A DNA stretch of 6,056 bases from an uncultured Methylobacter sp. (GTDB taxonomy: Bacteria; Pseudomonadota; Gammaproteobacteria; Methylococcales; Methylomonadaceae), in NCBI GenBank assembly GCA_903831545.1, contig CAIKYI010000383.1, forward strand, positions 1 through 6,056, written 5' to 3'. Below the pieces are notes generated by a model. The model was not told the DNA's origin. It did not search any database and was given only the letters and a program-made list of their open reading frames with translations. This document shows positions 1-6,000 of this stretch, in pieces. Within the stretch, counting starts at the first letter, position 1. Each line of letters starts with the position of its first letter. A program made the translations under genes and the position numbers.

Positions 1-4
1 CCAT
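1..4 (-). CDS. rplI: Probable start of large ribosomal subunit protein L9 (partial)
   Basis: Only the first four bases, ATGG (4-1), are in the window. They are preceded by a strong ribosome binding site, GAGGT (17-13), with an eight-base spacer. L9 typically begins ATG-GAA/GAG (Met-Glu), which agrees with ATGG, and rplI is the standard gene after DUF2232 in this cluster. Identity is inferred from gene order; the coding sequence itself lies outside the window. Confidence 0.6.
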
Positions 5-64
5 CTTTTATTACCTCATTTTTCGGATTTAATCCGGCTATTTTTTACGCCATTATGACGTGTG

Positions 65-946
65 TTAATTCGAAATTTTATTTCGCAAGTTCATCCAGGC
101 ATCGCTTAGTCCAACTAATGCAACAGGTAGCATGGCATGGGGTATCAAAAACATTGTCACATAGAACATAGGCACCATATACCGGCCCATCTTCATCGAA
201 GCAAACAGCGAGTGCAAAACTGCTGTTCCGATAAATGTATATAAAACAAACAATAAAATAGCAATGTTCCAGGATACTTCTGATGTTAAACCGGACGTTA
301 AAGATGCAACAATCACGACTACAACACTTCCAATTGCCAATCTGGGCTGAGTATTAAGCGCCAAAAATTCTTGCTTGAATCCACCTGGATTGTACAACAA
401 TGCTTGCCACCATCGCCCCAGAAACAGACCGAACAGCAAACCAAATACTGAAGCTGCTGCAACTATCCCGGTCATGTAATGAGAAACTAACTCCAGTGTA
501 TGCGTAATATCCTGCACAGGGGCATTTGGAGGCACCATTTGTGAAAGTATATTCTTCCACATGGTTGCCAGGTCAGTATTAAAAAAATAAAAACCAACTA
601 CTCCCACAACCCCTATCAATACAGCAACTTCAACCGTTAGAGATAAAAAACGTCCTTCTCTCAGGATTATTGAAATCAACCAGACAGGAACCCACAACAC
701 CATCCCATAAAGCAATACAAACTGATAACTGCCTAACAGAAAAAAACCCAAGCCACCGGCCACTACTGTTGAACACACTAAAACGATTAAACCCTCAAAG
801 GCACCTCGCCTTAAGGTGACAAGCGCGACACTGGCTGAACTTACTATGCTAACAGGCGGCATAATCAGGGATACCAAGGCAAGAGTAGAAGCCACAATCA
901 TGGCTTGCATCCGTCCTCTCATAATGTATTCCGCTAAAAATCCCAC
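65..946 (-). CDS. DUF2232 polytopic membrane protein, function unknown
   Basis: This 293-residue protein is very hydrophobic, with about seven to nine probable transmembrane segments. Rough positions are 14-32, 51-70, 74-95, 103-122, 157-178, 203-220, 226-247 and 256-279. A soluble stretch at about 123-155 lies mid-protein. The N-terminus contains EYIMRGRMQAM, and a loop after the fifth clear segment reads GRWWQALLYNPGGFKQEFLALN (177-198). Both resemble the DUF2232/YybS-like protein commonly found between rpsR and rplI in gammaproteobacteria, which supports the family call. The biochemical role is not known to me; conserved linkage to ribosomal genes is the only functional hint. Translation starts at GTG 946. 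No in-frame start lies between it and the TAA at 961-959; ATG 922 is an alternative that would lose the first eight residues. The ribosome binding site is weak, so coupling to rpsR is likely. Confidence 0.88.
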   Translation of the reverse strand: MGFLAEYIMRGRMQAMIVASTLALVSLIMPPVSIVSSASVALVTLRRGAFEGLIVLVCSTVVAGGLGFFLLGSYQFVLLYGMVLWVPVWLISIILREGRFLSLTVEVAVLIGVVGVVGFYFFNTDLATMWKNILSQMVPPNAPVQDITHTLELVSHYMTGIVAAASVFGLLFGLFLGRWWQALLYNPGGFKQEFLALNTQPRLAIGSVVVVIVASLTSGLTSEVSWNIAILLFVLYTFIGTAVLHSLFASMKMGRYMVPMFYVTMFLIPHAMLPVALVGLSDAWMNLRNKISN

Positions 947-961
947 TGCTTGCCCAGTTTA

Positions 962-1189
962 TTATTTGTGTGCGTCGCAGAAAGGCAACAATGCAATAAA
1001 ACGAGCCCGTTTAATTGCCACGCCTAACTGCCGTTGATATTTAGCACTGGTTCCTGTAATTCTACTAGGAACAATCTTTCCTGTTTCAGTAATGTAGTCA
1101 CTCAACAAGTCCAGATCTTTATAATCTATTTCTGTTCCACCTTCTGCGCTGAACCGGCAGAATTTTTTGCGTCTAATGTTACGTGCCAT
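962..1189 (-). CDS. rpsR: Small ribosomal subunit protein S18
   Basis: S18 heterodimerises with S6 on 16S rRNA in the 30S platform. At 75 residues it has exactly the E. coli length. The basic N-terminus [13 protein letters not shown], the [10 protein letters not shown] segment and the hallmark [21 protein letters not shown] (33-53) leave no doubt, and the C-terminal helix [13 protein letters not shown] is typical. C11 is at the usual position; a second cysteine (C71) sits near the end, and there is no CxxC zinc pair. Translation starts at ATG 1189 with GAGAAG-type sequence upstream. The gene ends in tandem stops, TAATAA (964-959), and the downstream DUF2232 gene is in the same reading frame 15 bases on. 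Confidence 0.99.
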   Translation of the reverse strand: MARNIRRKKFCRFSAEGGTEIDYKDLDLLSDYITETGKIVPSRITGTSAKYQRQLGVAIKRARFIALLPFCDAHK

Positions 1190-1221
1190 AATACTTCTCG
1201 AAAATCAAAGTGTTAAAGGTT

Positions 1222-1680
1222 TTATTCTGCTGCGTCAGCATCAAGATCTTCGTCGATATCATCGAGATCAAGATCGTCAACTGCATCAGCATCTGTCACA
1301 GCAACCGCTTCTCTAGCCGCAGCATCTTTAGCTCTTGATTCAGCAACTTTATTTTCTTCAGCTGTTGATGTAGCAATGATGGAGGTTTCAGTAATCGCCT
1401 TTTTTTGCAATAAAGTCATACTACGCAAAATAGCATCATTAAAACGGAAACCACTTTCCAACTCTTCCAGTGTAGGCTGATCGCACTCGACATTCATTAA
1501 CACATAGTGCGCTTTGTGAATTTTATTAATCGGATAAGCAAGGTGTCTGCGTCCCCAGTCTTCCAGGCGATGAACCTTGCCTGAAGCTGCCTCTATGGTT
1601 GATTTGTATCGTTCAATCATACCAGGTACCTGAGAACTCTGGTCTGGATGTACTAAAAAGACAATTTCATAATGTCGCAT
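1222..1680 (-). CDS. rpsF: Small ribosomal subunit protein S6
   Basis: S6 binds 16S rRNA with S18 in the platform of the 30S subunit. The product is 152 residues, against about 131-135 in E. coli. Residues 1-100 are the classical S6 fold: [15 protein letters not shown] at the start, then [14 protein letters not shown] (40-53), HYVLMNVEC (58-66), and the [15 protein letters not shown] helix (74-88). The remainder is an extra Ala/Lys/Glu linker and a strongly acidic end: from D130 onward, 13 of 23 residues are Asp or Glu. In E. coli the S6 C-terminus is extended with glutamates by RimK; here a comparable charge is encoded directly. Translation starts at ATG 1680 with AGGA six bases upstream. 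The gene leads an operon, 32 bases ahead of rpsR with no priB between. Confidence 0.98.
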   Translation of the reverse strand: MRHYEIVFLVHPDQSSQVPGMIERYKSTIEAASGKVHRLEDWGRRHLAYPINKIHKAHYVLMNVECDQPTLEELESGFRFNDAILRSMTLLQKKAITETSIIATSTAEENKVAESRAKDAAAREAVAVTDADAVDDLDLDDIDEDLDADAAE

Positions 1681-1760
1681 GTTTTTTCCTTTCGGTTAAG
1701 CCTCCCACCTCTGTCTTAAAAAAGATGGTAAAGCAAGGAGGGGCAAACCGCCCCTATGAA
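1681..1760 (-). promoter_or_regulatory. rpsF 5' leader with strong hairpin, candidate S6:S18 autoregulatory element
   Basis: The minus-strand leader begins with a perfect hairpin, AGGGGC (1755-1750), loop GGTTT, GCCCCT (1744-1739). Further on, AGGTGGGAGG (1710-1701) is followed by CTTAACCG and then the ribosome binding site AGGA, six bases before the rpsF ATG. Two competing pairings are visible: CCTCC at the hairpin's 3' side (1741-1737) with GGAGG (1705-1701), and the hairpin loop GGTT with AACC (1697-1694). Many bacteria regulate rpsF translation through an S6:S18 complex binding a leader motif with a conserved CCG near the ribosome binding site. The CCG here (1695-1693) fits that in position, but I cannot fold the RNA to confirm the motif. 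Confidence 0.4.
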
Positions 1761-1766
1761 CCGGCC

Positions 1767-1795
1767 ATTATAGATGTTTTCTCTGTTATTGAAAA
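1767..1795 (-). promoter_or_regulatory. Sigma-70-type promoter for the rpsF operon
   Basis: On the minus strand, a perfect TATAAT (-10) lies at 1772-1767. Seventeen bases upstream at 1795-1790 is TTTTCA, a four-of-six match to TTGACA. Transcription would start near position 1760, leaving a leader of about 80 bases before rpsF. The position between the end of fliK and a highly expressed ribosomal operon supports a real promoter. The -35 box is only moderate and there is no extended -10 TG. Confidence 0.65.
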
Positions 1796-1797
1796 GC

Positions 1798-1840
1798 CAA
1801 TCATTTAGAAACTTCTTTATTACATGTTCTAAAGAGATTG
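1798..1840 (-). terminator. Imperfect inverted repeat after fliK: possible terminator or operator
   Basis: Read on the minus strand, CAATC-TC-TTTAGAA is followed after about 16 bases by TTCTAAA-T-GATTG. That makes a 7-base-pair inner stem and a 5-base-pair outer stem, offset by a small internal loop. It begins 25 bases past the fliK stop and is followed by GCTTTTC, a short T-run. It could end transcription of the flagellar operon, but the stem is AT-rich, the loop large and the T-tract only four bases. The repeat directly abuts the -35 region of the rpsF promoter, so an operator role or chance is also possible. Confidence 0.35.
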
Positions 1841-1864
1841 AAACTTTTTGTTTTGTCACTACCA

Positions 1865-3367
1865 TTACGCATAAATACTTAACAAGCCTTTACTGACTGA
1901 AGCTCGACCACTGTCGATTTCCTGGTCTATGTCCTCAACGCCATCAACGATACCCTTGCCTTGCGCAGAACCACCAGCAGTATGTGAAAAATTTTGCGAC
2001 TGTGAGCGCCCCTGATCGCCTCCCGGACTTTGAGAAACACTAACCTCCACCAAATTAAGCTGCTGCTGCCCCATCATTTCCCGCAACTTGGGTATTGAGG
2101 CCTCAATAGCCTCTCTGGTTGCCCCGTGTTGAGCTGTAAACACTACATTTGCCTGCTCATCGACCACATCGACGCGAACCGATATTGGACCAAGATGGGG
2201 AGGATTAAGTCTGATTTCAGCCGTAGGTATTGCTTTATTACTCATCCAGACAATACGCTCCGCCAAATCCTTATTCCACTCAGGATGATTGACCGGCTTG
2301 GCTATTACCGTAAGATCAAGCTTAGTATCAGTAACCGCTTTATTAAGCTGAGCACCATCAATCCCGATTCGGGATACAGCCTTGTCAGTCTGAGCAACCA
2401 AGAGCGACTGCTCAGTTTCCCCTCTCTGCTCACCCGACGTGGCATTTTCACTACTTTTTAAATTAAAGCCATGATTACCCTGGACTGCCTGACCAAAAAC
2501 AATCGGATTTTGTGATCCACTGTCTGATTTTTTACCTGACTGACTGGCATTAGGACCAGAATTTAAAGATTTCATGTAAGTAGATGAAACCTCACCATCA
2601 CCCAAATCTGTCGCCACTGGCGCTTGACCAGCAAACACCAGGGGAACAATAGTAATTTCTGCAATTACCCCGTCTAAGCCCTGACCTTGTCGGGCACTTT
2701 CTGGGGACTCGGCTAGTTCAATTTTTTTCTTTTCCAATTCGGCATTTTGCTGATTCAAAGTCATTTCCTCCGAATTTGAAGTCTCAGCCAATTCCTTGCT
2801 TCCTTGCTCGACAGGCGCAACAATCACTGGATTTATATTTTCCTTTACTACTATGGGCGTTGTACCTTCAATGCTATTTTGAACTGCAACTACGCCCGCA
2901 ACTTCACTTTTGATGCTTTGCTGCACAGGAACAGTCATGGCAATAACATCTGTCAGATTTTTCGCAGCCTCCGCTGCTTTTTCTCCTGCGGTTGTACCCG
3001 TAGTAATATATTTTAATGTATCAGTGACTGCGGCGAGTGCCGCCTCATGACTGGTTTCATCTTTAATTTTATATGTAGGCGGCAAACTATTGCCCATTAA
3101 AGCGGCAATACTTTGCATTTCTCCAGTCCCCGCTATTGCTCCGGCAATAACAGGCACCTCATTGACAACTTGCAATCCGACAAGGCCGCTCACCTGAGTA
3201 GAGGTATCCACCACCACTTTACCATTTTGCAACTGCCCCAGTGTTGCATCCAATGCTCCTGAAAATCCACTGAAACCAACACTGCCAGTATTCGAAGACA
3301 CGGACTGATTCTCAACCGAACCAGCACTTGACGCCAAAGTTGATAATTTTGCACTTTCAATATTCAT
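1865..3367 (-). CDS. fliK: Flagellar hook-length control protein FliK
   Basis: FliK is exported during hook growth, measures hook length and then makes FlhB switch from rod/hook to filament substrates. The product is 500 residues from ATG 3367, compared with roughly 400 in enterics. The first 350 residues are low-complexity, rich in Ala, Ser, Thr, Gly, Gln and Val with no clear domain, as expected of a secreted ruler; I find no cysteine. The conserved C-terminal substrate-switch domain (Flg_hook type) spans about 360-450: HPEWNKDLAERIVWM, then AEIRLNPPHLGPISVRVDV, then the FTAQH and IPKLREMM segments and a final LNLVEVSVSQ strand. A disordered Gln/Gly/Ser tail follows and the protein ends in LLSIYA, a short hydrophobic end often seen in FliK. 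The frame is open to TTG 3382, but ATG 3367 has GGAG (3379-3376) eight bases ahead, so I chose it. This is the last gene of the flagellar run. Confidence 0.93.
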   Translation of the reverse strand: MNIESAKLSTLASSAGSVENQSVSSNTGSVGFSGFSGALDATLGQLQNGKVVVDTSTQVSGLVGLQVVNEVPVIAGAIAGTGEMQSIAALMGNSLPPTYKIKDETSHEAALAAVTDTLKYITTGTTAGEKAAEAAKNLTDVIAMTVPVQQSIKSEVAGVVAVQNSIEGTTPIVVKENINPVIVAPVEQGSKELAETSNSEEMTLNQQNAELEKKKIELAESPESARQGQGLDGVIAEITIVPLVFAGQAPVATDLGDGEVSSTYMKSLNSGPNASQSGKKSDSGSQNPIVFGQAVQGNHGFNLKSSENATSGEQRGETEQSLLVAQTDKAVSRIGIDGAQLNKAVTDTKLDLTVIAKPVNHPEWNKDLAERIVWMSNKAIPTAEIRLNPPHLGPISVRVDVVDEQANVVFTAQHGATREAIEASIPKLREMMGQQQLNLVEVSVSQSPGGDQGRSQSQNFSHTAGGSAQGKGIVDGVEDIDQEIDSGRASVSKGLLSIYA

Positions 3368-3374
3368 AATCAAT

Positions 3375-3380
3375 TCTCCC
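3375..3380 (-). promoter_or_regulatory. Ribosome binding site deciding the fliK start
   Basis: The minus strand reads GGGAGA here. The GGAG core lies eight bases before ATG 3367, ideal spacing for that codon. This site is inside the extended frame that would start at TTG 3382, so it argues for the ATG and against the longer form. Confidence 0.75.
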
Positions 3381-3390
3381 AAGGTTGCAA

Positions 3391-3852
3391 TTAGGTTGCA
3401 TTTCCTGTGCCGCTTGCATTGTTTCGACCTATTCTGGACGCCCGTTCATCCTGCTCAAGTTGCTCAAGTTTTGCTTCCAGCTTCATTTCAACTTTTAAGG
3501 AAGAATCACAAACTTTCTGAAGACTTTCAGTTTTATGATGCAATTCCTCCCAAATTTTTCTTTTAATCTTTATCTCTGCTTCAATTGAACTTAATAGCTG
3601 CTCCTGACCGATGATTGCCATATCAAGCTTGTCAATAAACGACCTGAACTCCAGCAACTGAGAGACATTAACACCCTTGGCAGCCAATAGATCGAACCGG
3701 TCCTGATACTCCTTACGATAAATCCTTAAGCTTTCAATTTGTGCCAACAGATCAAAACGTTTTTTCTGAACACTCCCCAATACTTCCAAAGCGTTTTTTT
3801 CTTGGGTAGCTTTAATATCCACAATTAATTTAATACGCTTGGATTTTTTCAC
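3391..3852 (-). CDS. fliJ: Flagellar export protein FliJ (coiled-coil stalk)
   Basis: FliJ is a small coiled-coil protein that inserts into the FliI hexamer like the gamma subunit of F1, contacts FlhA and escorts export chaperones. The 153 residues are close to the family length (about 147 in enterics). The product is almost wholly helical and charged, with family-like elements: LESLRIYRKEY-type sequence around residues 38-50 (conserved LxxYRxEY), FRSFIDKLDMAIIGQEQLL at 69-87, and a W followed by a Lys-rich helix (W101 to about K113). The N-terminus is basic (MKKSKRIKL). Translation starts at GTG 3852, which has AAGGT (3865-3861) eight bases upstream and no ATG nearby to compete. RFDLLA occurs twice, 20 residues apart (32-37 and 52-57). 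The gene is 31 bases after fliI and just ahead of fliK. FliJ sequences diverge widely, so context carries part of the weight. Confidence 0.92.
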   Translation of the reverse strand: MKKSKRIKLIVDIKATQEKNALEVLGSVQKKRFDLLAQIESLRIYRKEYQDRFDLLAAKGVNVSQLLEFRSFIDKLDMAIIGQEQLLSSIEAEIKIKRKIWEELHHKTESLQKVCDSSLKVEMKLEAKLEQLEQDERASRIGRNNASGTGNAT

Positions 3853-3883
3853 TTCTCTTTACCTTAATCATCAACTACGGCAC

Positions 3884-5230
3884 TTATGCGCTCAACAACA
3901 ATGACAACTCTTGTATACTTTGATTTATATCAACCGACTCATCCATATCCTGTTGTAAAAAATCCAATATTGCCGGATTTCTTTCAATGGCCTTGTCTAT
4001 TCTGGAATCTGAACCGGGCTGGTAAGCACCCACACTGATCAGGTCACGATTTTGCTGATAAAGAGAATACAAGCGCCTTAAATCCCGCGCCATTTGCAGA
4101 TGCCGTGTATCAATAATATCTGGCATCACGCGACTAATTGAGGCTTCTATGTCGATTGCAGGAAAATGCCCGGATTCCGCCAGACTTCTGGACAATATAA
4201 TATGCCCATCCAGCACCCCTCTGGCCGCATCGGCAATAGGGTCATTAGTATCATCGCCTTCAGCCAGAACAGTATAAAAGGCAGTTATTGAGCCGCCACC
4301 GTGATCCGCATTACCGGCACGCTCCACCAAGTGCGGCAATTTGGCAAAAACAGAAGGCGGATAACCCTTGGTAGCTGGCGGCTCATCAATAGCCAAAGCA
4401 ATTTCACGATGCGCCTGGGCAAAGCGCGTTAAAGAGTCCATCAACAACAACACATCAAGCCCCTGATCCCGAAAATACTCGGCAATACTGGTTGACAACA
4501 ACGCAGCATGGACACGCATCAAGGGAGGACAGTCTGCAGGCGAAACCACTACCACCGCCCTTTTAAGCCCCTCCTCCCCTAAAGTCTTCAGGACAAACTC
4601 GTTTACTTCCCGTCCCCGCTCACCAATCAGCCCGACCACCACAACATCGGCCTTGGTAAATTTGGTCATCATGCCCAACAAAACACTTTTTCCCACGCCA
4701 GTACCGGCAAACAAGCCCATACGTTGTCCTCGCCCGACGCAGAGTATAGAATTTATCGCCCTAACCCCGACATCAAGCGGCTCACGGATGGGTCTTCTCG
4801 ACAAGGGATTAATGGGCTGGCCATTTAACGAAATCAGTGCATCAGTTTTCAGCGGGCCTTTATCGTCCAGCGCATTGCCGGCACCATCCAGAACACGCCC
4901 CAACAAACCAAAACCCACTCTGGCCAGACTGTGCTTACCCATAGGAATAACCCGGCAATCCGGTTCCAGACCATGAACCTCTGCGGTCGGCATCAAAAAA
5001 ACGCGTGCGTCGGAAAATCCTACGACTTCAGCCTCAATCATCCTGCCATTTTTTGTTTCGATTTTACACCGGGAACCAATAGCAGCACGACAACCAACTG
5101 CTTCAAGGGTTAAACCTACCATCCGGGAAAGCCTGCCTTCAACCACAAGTTCTGGCGCTTCTTGCAATCTGTCCGAATAAGGCTTTAATTTAGCCTGCCA
5201 TATTCGTGACCGGTCTGCATCGGGTATCAC
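3884..5230 (-). CDS. fliI: Flagellum-specific type III export ATPase FliI
   Basis: FliI is the cytoplasmic ATPase of the flagellar export apparatus. It forms a hexamer under the FlhA/FlhB gate and uses ATP to unfold and engage export substrates and release chaperones. The 448-residue product has the family's usual length. The N-terminal beta-barrel region covers about 25-95. Walker A is AGTGVGKS (175-182), followed by GERGREV (203-209). Walker B is VLLLMD, ending at D265, and the ATPase alpha/beta signature PAIDIEASIS is at 357-366. DDTNDPIAD and LDGHIILSR are also as expected, so all catalytic elements look intact. Translation starts at GTG (5230), which overlaps the fliH stop as GTGA. No strong ribosome binding site precedes it, which fits coupling to fliH. 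Vacuolar/F-type beta subunits and virulence type III ATPases share the fold, but the fliH and fliJ neighbours settle the assignment. Confidence 0.98.
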   Translation of the reverse strand: MIPDADRSRIWQAKLKPYSDRLQEAPELVVEGRLSRMVGLTLEAVGCRAAIGSRCKIETKNGRMIEAEVVGFSDARVFLMPTAEVHGLEPDCRVIPMGKHSLARVGFGLLGRVLDGAGNALDDKGPLKTDALISLNGQPINPLSRRPIREPLDVGVRAINSILCVGRGQRMGLFAGTGVGKSVLLGMMTKFTKADVVVVGLIGERGREVNEFVLKTLGEEGLKRAVVVVSPADCPPLMRVHAALLSTSIAEYFRDQGLDVLLLMDSLTRFAQAHREIALAIDEPPATKGYPPSVFAKLPHLVERAGNADHGGGSITAFYTVLAEGDDTNDPIADAARGVLDGHIILSRSLAESGHFPAIDIEASISRVMPDIIDTRHLQMARDLRRLYSLYQQNRDLISVGAYQPGSDSRIDKAIERNPAILDFLQQDMDESVDINQSIQELSLLLSA

Positions 5231-6000
5231 GGGTTTTTATTCTCGGAGACTACCTCAATGCCATCCAATTCAGCTTCTCTTACCGCGCCGCTTATATTTA
5301 CCCGACCATCTTGCTCCCGCTCCCCTCCCAAAACGTTTGCAATAACAGCCGCCAAGCGGTGCTCCAAAGTCGCATTGACATGAGAAACTTCAGTATCAAC
5401 TTTACAACCGCCTCTGGTAATCAAGGGATCCTCAACTAGCCCCCAACTTGGTGACATGTCATCCAGCGCCAAAACAGAACGCACTAACTCGGCATCTTCA
5501 GGATGTAACCTTAAGGTAATTTTTTGTGTTGCCAAGGGCAAAACATTGATTGCTTCGCGAACAACTGCAACAATTTGCCCTGGATCCAACTTGATTTCCC
5601 TGCGGATTATTTGCGCTGCAATCCCGATAACCAGCTTAACCAGTTCTTTTTCGACTTCCTGATCGAGTGCTTTAAAAGGCTCACTTAACGATTCCAAAAG
5701 GCTAACAAGTATTACTGCCTGACTTTGCAACAAATGCACATTCTCGTCATAGCCTTTTTTAGAACCTTCGTCAAAACCTTGCTGAAAACCCAGGGCTTTA
5801 CCTTGAGCAAAAGCCTCATCATAAGCCTGCTTCTGCATAGCTTCAATTTCATCAACCGTTAAGATGGGGGTCGGCTCATTATCAAGCTCTACTGTTTCGG
5901 AGACCTTAACCGGCTCAACGCCGGACACATCCGGCATACTCCATAACCTCAGAGACTCCAGCTCAGAGGCTGTAAATCGGCTTGACTTAGATGAGTTCAT
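5227..6000 (-). CDS. fliH: Flagellar assembly protein FliH (export ATPase regulator)
   Basis: FliH dimerises, binds the FliI N-terminus, restrains its ATPase and docks FliI to the C-ring and FlhA; it is the flagellar counterpart of an F-type ATPase peripheral stalk. Numbering from the ATG at 6000 gives 257 residues. Near the N-terminus W20 sits in LRLWSMPDV, like the conserved Trp element that FliH uses to bind the export gate. Residues 59-83 hold a perfect period-4 small-residue run (A59, A63, G67, G71, G75, G79, G83), with Tyr or Phe often just after the small residue. This is the AxxxG/GxxxG helix repeat typical of FliH. The C-terminal half (about 105-225) carries the FliI-binding domain, including GGCKVDTEVSHVNATLEHRL. 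The frame is open to GTG codons at 6006 and 6003, but ATG 6000 has the better-spaced AGG and GGGGG upstream. The gene overlaps fliG and ends TGA inside the fliI start (GTGA), so translation is probably coupled. Confidence 0.93.
   Translation of the reverse strand: MNSSKSSRFTASELESLRLWSMPDVSGVEPVKVSETVELDNEPTPILTVDEIEAMQKQAYDEAFAQGKALGFQQGFDEGSKKGYDENVHLLQSQAVILVSLLESLSEPFKALDQEVEKELVKLVIGIAAQIIRREIKLDPGQIVAVVREAINVLPLATQKITLRLHPEDAELVRSVLALDDMSPSWGLVEDPLITRGGCKVDTEVSHVNATLEHRLAAVIANVLGGEREQDGRVNISGAVREAELDGIEVVSENKNP

Noticed and set aside
24..36. Short palindrome CGGATTTAATCCG between the DUF2232 gene and rplI
   Set aside because: Only about 5 bp of stem with a tiny loop, followed on the transcribed strand by A residues. 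The T-run is on the plus strand, where there is no gene to terminate.
1739..1755. GC-rich hairpin considered as the fliK terminator
   Set aside because: It lies downstream of the rpsF promoter, and the nearest T-run starts more than ten bases beyond the stem, so it fits a leader structure better than an intrinsic terminator.
1599..1808. Plus-strand open frame spanning the rpsF 5' end and its leader
   Set aside because: It overlaps rpsF codons, the leader and the promoter, has no family resemblance, and is better explained by the minus-strand regulatory region.
2126..2461. 111-codon open frame on the plus strand
   Set aside because: It is fully antisense to the confidently assigned fliK, its translation resembles no family I know, and it has no clear ribosome binding site; it is a shadow frame.
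3368..3382. Longer fliK starting at TTG 3382
   Set aside because: The ribosome binding site GGAG lies inside this extension at ideal spacing from ATG 3367, and TTG is a rare start.
3383..3399. Direct repeat TGCAACCT at the fliJ-fliK junction
   Set aside because: Two 8-base copies only; one overlaps the last fliJ codons and the length is within chance expectation.
4653..4976. 107-codon open frame on the plus strand
   Set aside because: It lies antisense to the conserved ATPase core of fliI; its Pro- and Arg-rich translation is what an antisense frame of that region would give.
5150..5175. Sigma-54-like GGC...TTGC sequence on the plus strand within fliI
   Set aside because: The GG to GC spacing is eight rather than ten bases, and no plus-strand gene lies downstream.
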